DNA from: Variovorax boronicumulans
Lineage (GTDB): Bacteria; Pseudomonadota; Gammaproteobacteria; Burkholderiales; Burkholderiaceae_C
DNA: 64,000 bases
Direction: 5' to 3'
Assembly: GCF_019352895.1 (NCBI RefSeq)
Contig: NZ_JAAAFX010000015.1
Coordinates: 1-64,000 of the forward strand
In this document: piece after piece, positions 60,877 through 64,000 of the stretch
Layout: each line of letters begins with the position of its first letter
How positions within the stretch are numbered: the first letter of the stretch is position 1
Program-made: the position numbers and the translations under genes
Notes under the pieces: generated by a model
Seen by the model: only the letters and a program-made list of their open reading frames with translations
Databases searched by the model: none
Told to the model about the DNA's origin: nothing

Positions 60877-61674
60877 TCAGGCCATCAGCTTGGGGATGGC
60901 CGGCTCGAAGGATTCGGGACCCATGGCCGAGTAGCCGCCATCGACGGCGTAGTCCGCCCCGGTGACGAAGCTGGCGTGGTCGGAGCACAGGAACAGCACC
61001 ACCTGCGCCACCTCTTGCGGGTCGCCCACGCGGCGCAGCATGTGGAAGGGCGCGGCCACGCGGTCGGTCTTGGCGCGGTCGCCTTGGCTCAGCTGGTCCA
61101 TGATGGCCGACCAGGTCCAGCCGGGCGAGACGCTGTTGACGCGGATGTTGTCGGGCGCCAGGTCCAGCGCCATGTTGCGCGTGAGCTGCACCAGCGCGGC
61201 CTTGCTCGTGGGATAGAGCCAGCGGCCGGTCTGGGCCACCTTGGAGGAGATGCTGGTGAAGTTCACCACCGCCCCCCCGCCACTGCGGCGCAGGTGCGGC
61301 AGCACCGCCTGCAGCATCACGACGGCGCTGGCCACGTTCACATTGAGCGCCGTGAGCCAGTCCGCACGCGGCGATTCGACGCCGTTGTCGACGTAGCTGC
61401 AGGCCAGGTTGACCAGGAAGTCCACCCGGCCGAAACGCGCAGCGGTCTCGTCGGCGCAGGCCCGGACCTGGGCGTCGTCGGTGATGTCGGTGCGGCGGAA
61501 CCACACCTTGTCGTCGCCGCCGCAACTCGCGGCGACGCGCGCGCCGCCTTCGGCATCGATGTCGGCCAGCGTCACCCGCACCCCGGCCTCGTGCAACGCG
61601 CGCACCACGCCCGCGCCGATGAGGGTCGCCCCGCCGGTCACGATCGCCACCTTGTCCTGCAAGCCCTTGAACAT
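60877..61674 (-). CDS. Short-chain dehydrogenase/reductase
   Basis: A 265-residue classical SDR. The cofactor motif TGGATLIGAG starts at T13, S143/S144 and Y154-x-x-x-K158 form the active site, and the acidic ADID after the second strand suggests NAD(H). In the operon it precedes the monooxygenase by 26 bases and is the first gene read from the AraC-controlled promoter. It would oxidise a dihydrodiol or alcohol made by the monooxygenase; by analogy with IifB this is indole dihydrodiol, inferred from context. Confidence 0.92.
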   Translation of the reverse strand: MFKGLQDKVAIVTGGATLIGAGVVRALHEAGVRVTLADIDAEGGARVAASCGGDDKVWFRRTDITDDAQVRACADETAARFGRVDFLVNLACSYVDNGVESPRADWLTALNVNVASAVVMLQAVLPHLRRSGGGAVVNFTSISSKVAQTGRWLYPTSKAALVQLTRNMALDLAPDNIRVNSVSPGWTWSAIMDQLSQGDRAKTDRVAAPFHMLRRVGDPQEVAQVVLFLCSDHASFVTGADYAVDGGYSAMGPESFEPAIPKLMA

Positions 61675-61687
61675 CGCCGTCTCCTTT

Positions 61688-61711
61688 TATCGTTGGGATG
61701 GCCGAACGATA
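61688..61711. promoter_or_regulatory. Inverted repeat TATCGTT-N10-AACGATA
   Basis: Perfect 7-bp arms (61688-61694 and 61705-61711) lie 14-37 bases upstream of the SDR start codon, between it and the direct repeat. It may be a second operator near the transcription start of the SDR operon. Confidence 0.45.
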
Positions 61712-61734
61712 GGCAGGGCGGGGCGCGCGCGGGG

Positions 61735-61769
61735 TCCGGAAAGCGCAGGCCGGATCCCGAATGCGCAGG
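61735..61769. promoter_or_regulatory. 15-bp direct repeat, period 20: AraC-type operator
   Basis: TCCGGAAAGCGCAGG (61735-61749) and TCCCGAATGCGCAGG (61755-61769) agree at 13 of 15 positions and are 20 bases apart, two helical turns. This is the classic form of AraC/XylS-family operators. It lies between the SDR operon and the AraC gene, 61-95 bases upstream of the SDR start and 68-102 bases upstream of araC. Confidence 0.65.
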
Positions 61770-61836
61770 TCTTTACCGGGCGCCGAGGGCCGGCCCCGAT
61801 GTGCAGGAAGGGGCCTTTTGATAGATTGTCTGCACC

Positions 61837-62856
61837 ATGCTGACCCGGCCCGCTTCGCTGCCCCTGTCGCGCTTCAGCCTGTTCCACACCCGCGACGTGG
61901 ACCAGGCGCGCGAAAGCGTGGCGCGGGTGTTCTGCCCCCACGTGCTCAACACCTGCCACCCGCGCGATGCGCTGGACGCCCGCCACCACAGCGCGCCGCT
62001 GGGCGCGGACGCCAGCCTCAACTACGTGCAGTACGGCCCGGCCGTGGAGATCGACCCCGGCCATCTGGGCAGCTTCTACCTGCTGCAGATTCCCCTGCGC
62101 GGCGGCGCCACCGTCTGGTGTGGCGGCAAGGAGGTGCGGGCCGACCGCAGCATGGCCTCCCTGCCATCGCCCACCGAATCCCTGCGCATGCAATGGGCCG
62201 ACGACAGCCCCCACCTGATCGTGCGTTTCTCGCAGGCCGCGGTGGTGGCGCAACTCGCGCAGCTGGCGCAGTGCGAGGTGCAGGGCCCGCCGGTCTTCGA
62301 GCCCGGCGTGCGGCTGGACGAACCCTCCGTCGCCCCCGCCGTGGCCTTCGTGCGCTACCTCTGCGACGCGCTGGACGGCGACCCGGGCTTTGCCGGCTCT
62401 GCGCTGGCCCGCCAGGCGGAAAGCTACCTGATCTCCACCTTGCTGCTGCAGCTGCCGCACAGCCACCGGCCGGTGCTCGACGCCTCGGCCCGGCGGGCCC
62501 TGCTGCCGCGCACGGTGCGCCGGGCCCAGGAGTTCATGCGCGCCCATGCCGCCGAGCCCTTCACGCTGGTCGACCTGTGCCGCCATCTGGGCGTGAGCGC
62601 GCGGGGCCTGCAGCAGGCCTTCGCTGCCGCCACCGGCGAAAGTCCGATGGCGTACTGGCGGGGGATGCGCCTGGACCTGGTGCGCCAGGCGCTGGTGGGC
62701 GGGGCGATCCGCGCGGAGCCCGGCGCCCTGGCGCGGCTGGCCGAACGCTACGGCTTCTTCCATGCGGGCCATTTCGCGGCCCACTACCAGCGGCGTTTTG
62801 GCGAGCGCCCGGGCGATACGGCACGTGTCTTCAAGGAGTCAGGGCCGCCGCATTGA
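61837..62856 (+). CDS. AraC-family regulator of the monooxygenase operon
   Basis: A 339-residue regulator with an N-terminal AraC-binding-like domain (PF14525 type, about 10-190) and a C-terminal double HTH (about 235-335, FTLVDLCRHLGVSARGLQQA). It is divergent from the SDR-StyA-flavin reductase-fusion operon and should activate it when an aromatic inducer binds. The direct repeat in the 162-base gap is the likely binding site. Indole clusters of Acinetobacter and Cupriavidus also carry an AraC regulator. ATG 61837 is the only good start. Confidence 0.93.
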   Translation: MLTRPASLPLSRFSLFHTRDVDQARESVARVFCPHVLNTCHPRDALDARHHSAPLGADASLNYVQYGPAVEIDPGHLGSFYLLQIPLRGGATVWCGGKEVRADRSMASLPSPTESLRMQWADDSPHLIVRFSQAAVVAQLAQLAQCEVQGPPVFEPGVRLDEPSVAPAVAFVRYLCDALDGDPGFAGSALARQAESYLISTLLLQLPHSHRPVLDASARRALLPRTVRRAQEFMRAHAAEPFTLVDLCRHLGVSARGLQQAFAAATGESPMAYWRGMRLDLVRQALVGGAIRAEPGALARLAERYGFFHAGHFAAHYQRRFGERPGDTARVFKESGPPH

Positions 62857-62901
62857 TTCCAGTACATTGCTCGGCTTGTCTCCTTCCAGCACGGCACGGC
62901 C

Positions 62902-64000
62902 ATGACGTTTCGCTCCACCCTCGACTTCCTGCTCTATGACTGGCTCGATGCCGAGTCGCTCAACCAGAACGAGCGTTTCGCCGACCATTCGCGCGAGACC
63001 TTCGACGCAGTGCTCGACACCTGCGAGCGCATCGCGCGCGAGAAGTACGCGCCGGCGAACCGCATCGTCGACACGCAGGAGCCGCACTTCGACGGCGAGA
63101 AGGTGATCCTGCCGCAGGCCACGCACGACGCCCATGCGGCCTTCGCGGGCTCGGGCATGCTCAGCGCCGCGCAGGACTACGAGATCGGCGGCATGCAGCT
63201 GCCCTACACCGTGCAATCGGCGGCCAACGCCTTCTTCGCGATGGCCTCGGTCAGCATCGGCTCGAACATGCTGACCAGCGGCAACGCCAACCTGCTGATG
63301 GTGCACGGCACCGACATGCAGAAAGAGGTGTTCGCCAAGAACGAATTCTCGGGCCGCTGGGCCGGCACCATGTGCCTGTCGGAGCCGCAGGCCGGTTCTT
63401 CGCTGAGCGACGTGGCCACGCGCGCCGTGCCCGACGGGGCCGATTTCCAGGACGACCCGCTGGGCCCGCGCTACCGCCTGACCGGCAACAAGATGTGGAT
63501 CTCGTCGGGCGACCACGAGCTGACCGAGAACATCGTGCACATCGTGCTGGCCAAGATCCCCGACGCCGACGGCAAGCTGGTGCCGGGCACGCGCGGCATC
63601 TCGCTGTTCATCGTGCCGAAGAAGATGGTCGACACCTCGGGCGCGCTCACCGGTGAGCGCAACGACGTGGCGCTGGCCGGCCTCAACCACAAGCTGGGCT
63701 GGCGCGGCACCACCAACACGCTGCTGAACTTCGGCGAGGGCAGGTACCCGGTCGACGGCAAGGCCGGCGCGGTGGGCTACCTGGTCGGGCAGCCCGGCAA
63801 GGGCCTGCACTGCATGTTCCACATGATGAACGAGGCGCGCATCGCCATCGGCATGGCGGCCTCGATGCTGGGCATGGCCGGCTACGAGGCCTCGCTGGCC
63901 TATGCCAGGCAGCGCCCGCAGGGCCGACCCGTGGGCCCGGCCGGCAAGGACGCGGCCAGGCCGCAGGTGCGCATCATCGAGCATGCCGACGTGCGCCGCA
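62902..64000 (+). CDS. Acyl-CoA dehydrogenase (DmdC-like), 3'-truncated
   Basis: An open frame from ATG 62902 to the window edge, 366 codons so far. It has the acyl-CoA dehydrogenase pattern GTMCLSEPQAGSSLSDV (about residues 154-170) and NKMWISSGDHE (about 196-206). The N-terminus FRSTLDFLLYDWLDAESL is that of the long (about 600-residue) dehydrogenases related to DmdC, used on methylthiopropionyl-CoA and long-chain acyl-CoA. It is the missing oxidation step for the FadB-like enzyme and thiolase upstream. A fair ribosome site is not obvious. The true end lies outside. Confidence 0.9.
   Translation, partial: MTFRSTLDFLLYDWLDAESLNQNERFADHSRETFDAVLDTCERIAREKYAPANRIVDTQEPHFDGEKVILPQATHDAHAAFAGSGMLSAAQDYEIGGMQLPYTVQSAANAFFAMASVSIGSNMLTSGNANLLMVHGTDMQKEVFAKNEFSGRWAGTMCLSEPQAGSSLSDVATRAVPDGADFQDDPLGPRYRLTGNKMWISSGDHELTENIVHIVLAKIPDADGKLVPGTRGISLFIVPKKMVDTSGALTGERNDVALAGLNHKLGWRGTTNTLLNFGEGRYPVDGKAGAVGYLVGQPGKGLHCMFHMMNEARIAIGMAASMLGMAGYEASLAYARQRPQGRPVGPAGKDAARPQVRIIEHADVRR

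Overview
The window is about 64 kb of GC-rich (roughly two-thirds G+C or more by eye), densely coded bacterial chromosome. Gene content and order (smc-zipA-ligA, map-glnD beside purL, cysTWA with sbp, selO-msrB-yciB-bolA-ppiC, repeated Liv-type transport genes, many LysR/AraC regulators) point to a betaproteobacterium of the Comamonadaceae, most likely Variovorax or a close relative. This is inference from family recognition, not a database result. I saw no rRNA, tRNA, CRISPR array, insertion sequence or prophage, and no gene-free gap longer than about 240 bases.

Layout. 1-6.3 kb: the end of a CPA2-type antiporter, a halogenase-like flavoprotein, cysE, a cytosolic DsbA-like protein, an FMN reductase, and azoR divergent from a LysR regulator. 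6.4-12.2 kb: 1-Cys peroxiredoxin, then a coupled sulfate-uptake set (YdeN-like hydrolase, sbp, cysT, cysW, cysA, dsbB). 12.2-16.4 kb, all minus strand: lipoprotein, hipB-hipA toxin-antitoxin, a TraL/ParA-like ATPase and a class A beta-lactamase, the most accessory-looking stretch. 16.5-24.9 kb: smc, zipA, ligA, a Gly/Tyr-rich lipoprotein, peptide deformylase, DoxX. 25-28.2 kb: an AapJQM-like amino-acid importer without its ATPase. 28.2-36.9 kb: glnD and map (minus), purL and a DODA-type dioxygenase (plus). 36.9-42.2 kb, minus: a small secreted protein, then the selO-msrB-yciB-bolA-ppiC run and an AraC regulator.

42.3-57.7 kb is a catabolic block: exported esterase, acyl-CoA ligase, two tandem Liv-type binding proteins, livHMGF, a FadB-like bifunctional enzyme, an M20 peptidase and a thiolase. 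Together these could release, import, activate and beta-oxidise an unidentified acid. An acyl-CoA dehydrogenase running off the right edge fits the same job.

57.8-62.9 kb holds the most distinctive system: an AraC regulator divergent from a tightly coupled four-gene operon (SDR, StyA-like flavin monooxygenase, flavin reductase, dienelactone-hydrolase/NTF2 fusion). The set resembles the indole-oxidation clusters known as iif (Acinetobacter) and ind (Cupriavidus). The intergenic region carries a 15-bp direct repeat with 20-bp period, as expected for an AraC-type operator.

Other structure: an exact 84-bp tandem repeat between livH and livM with a degenerate third copy between sbp and cysT, several intrinsic terminators, and several palindromes at promoters.
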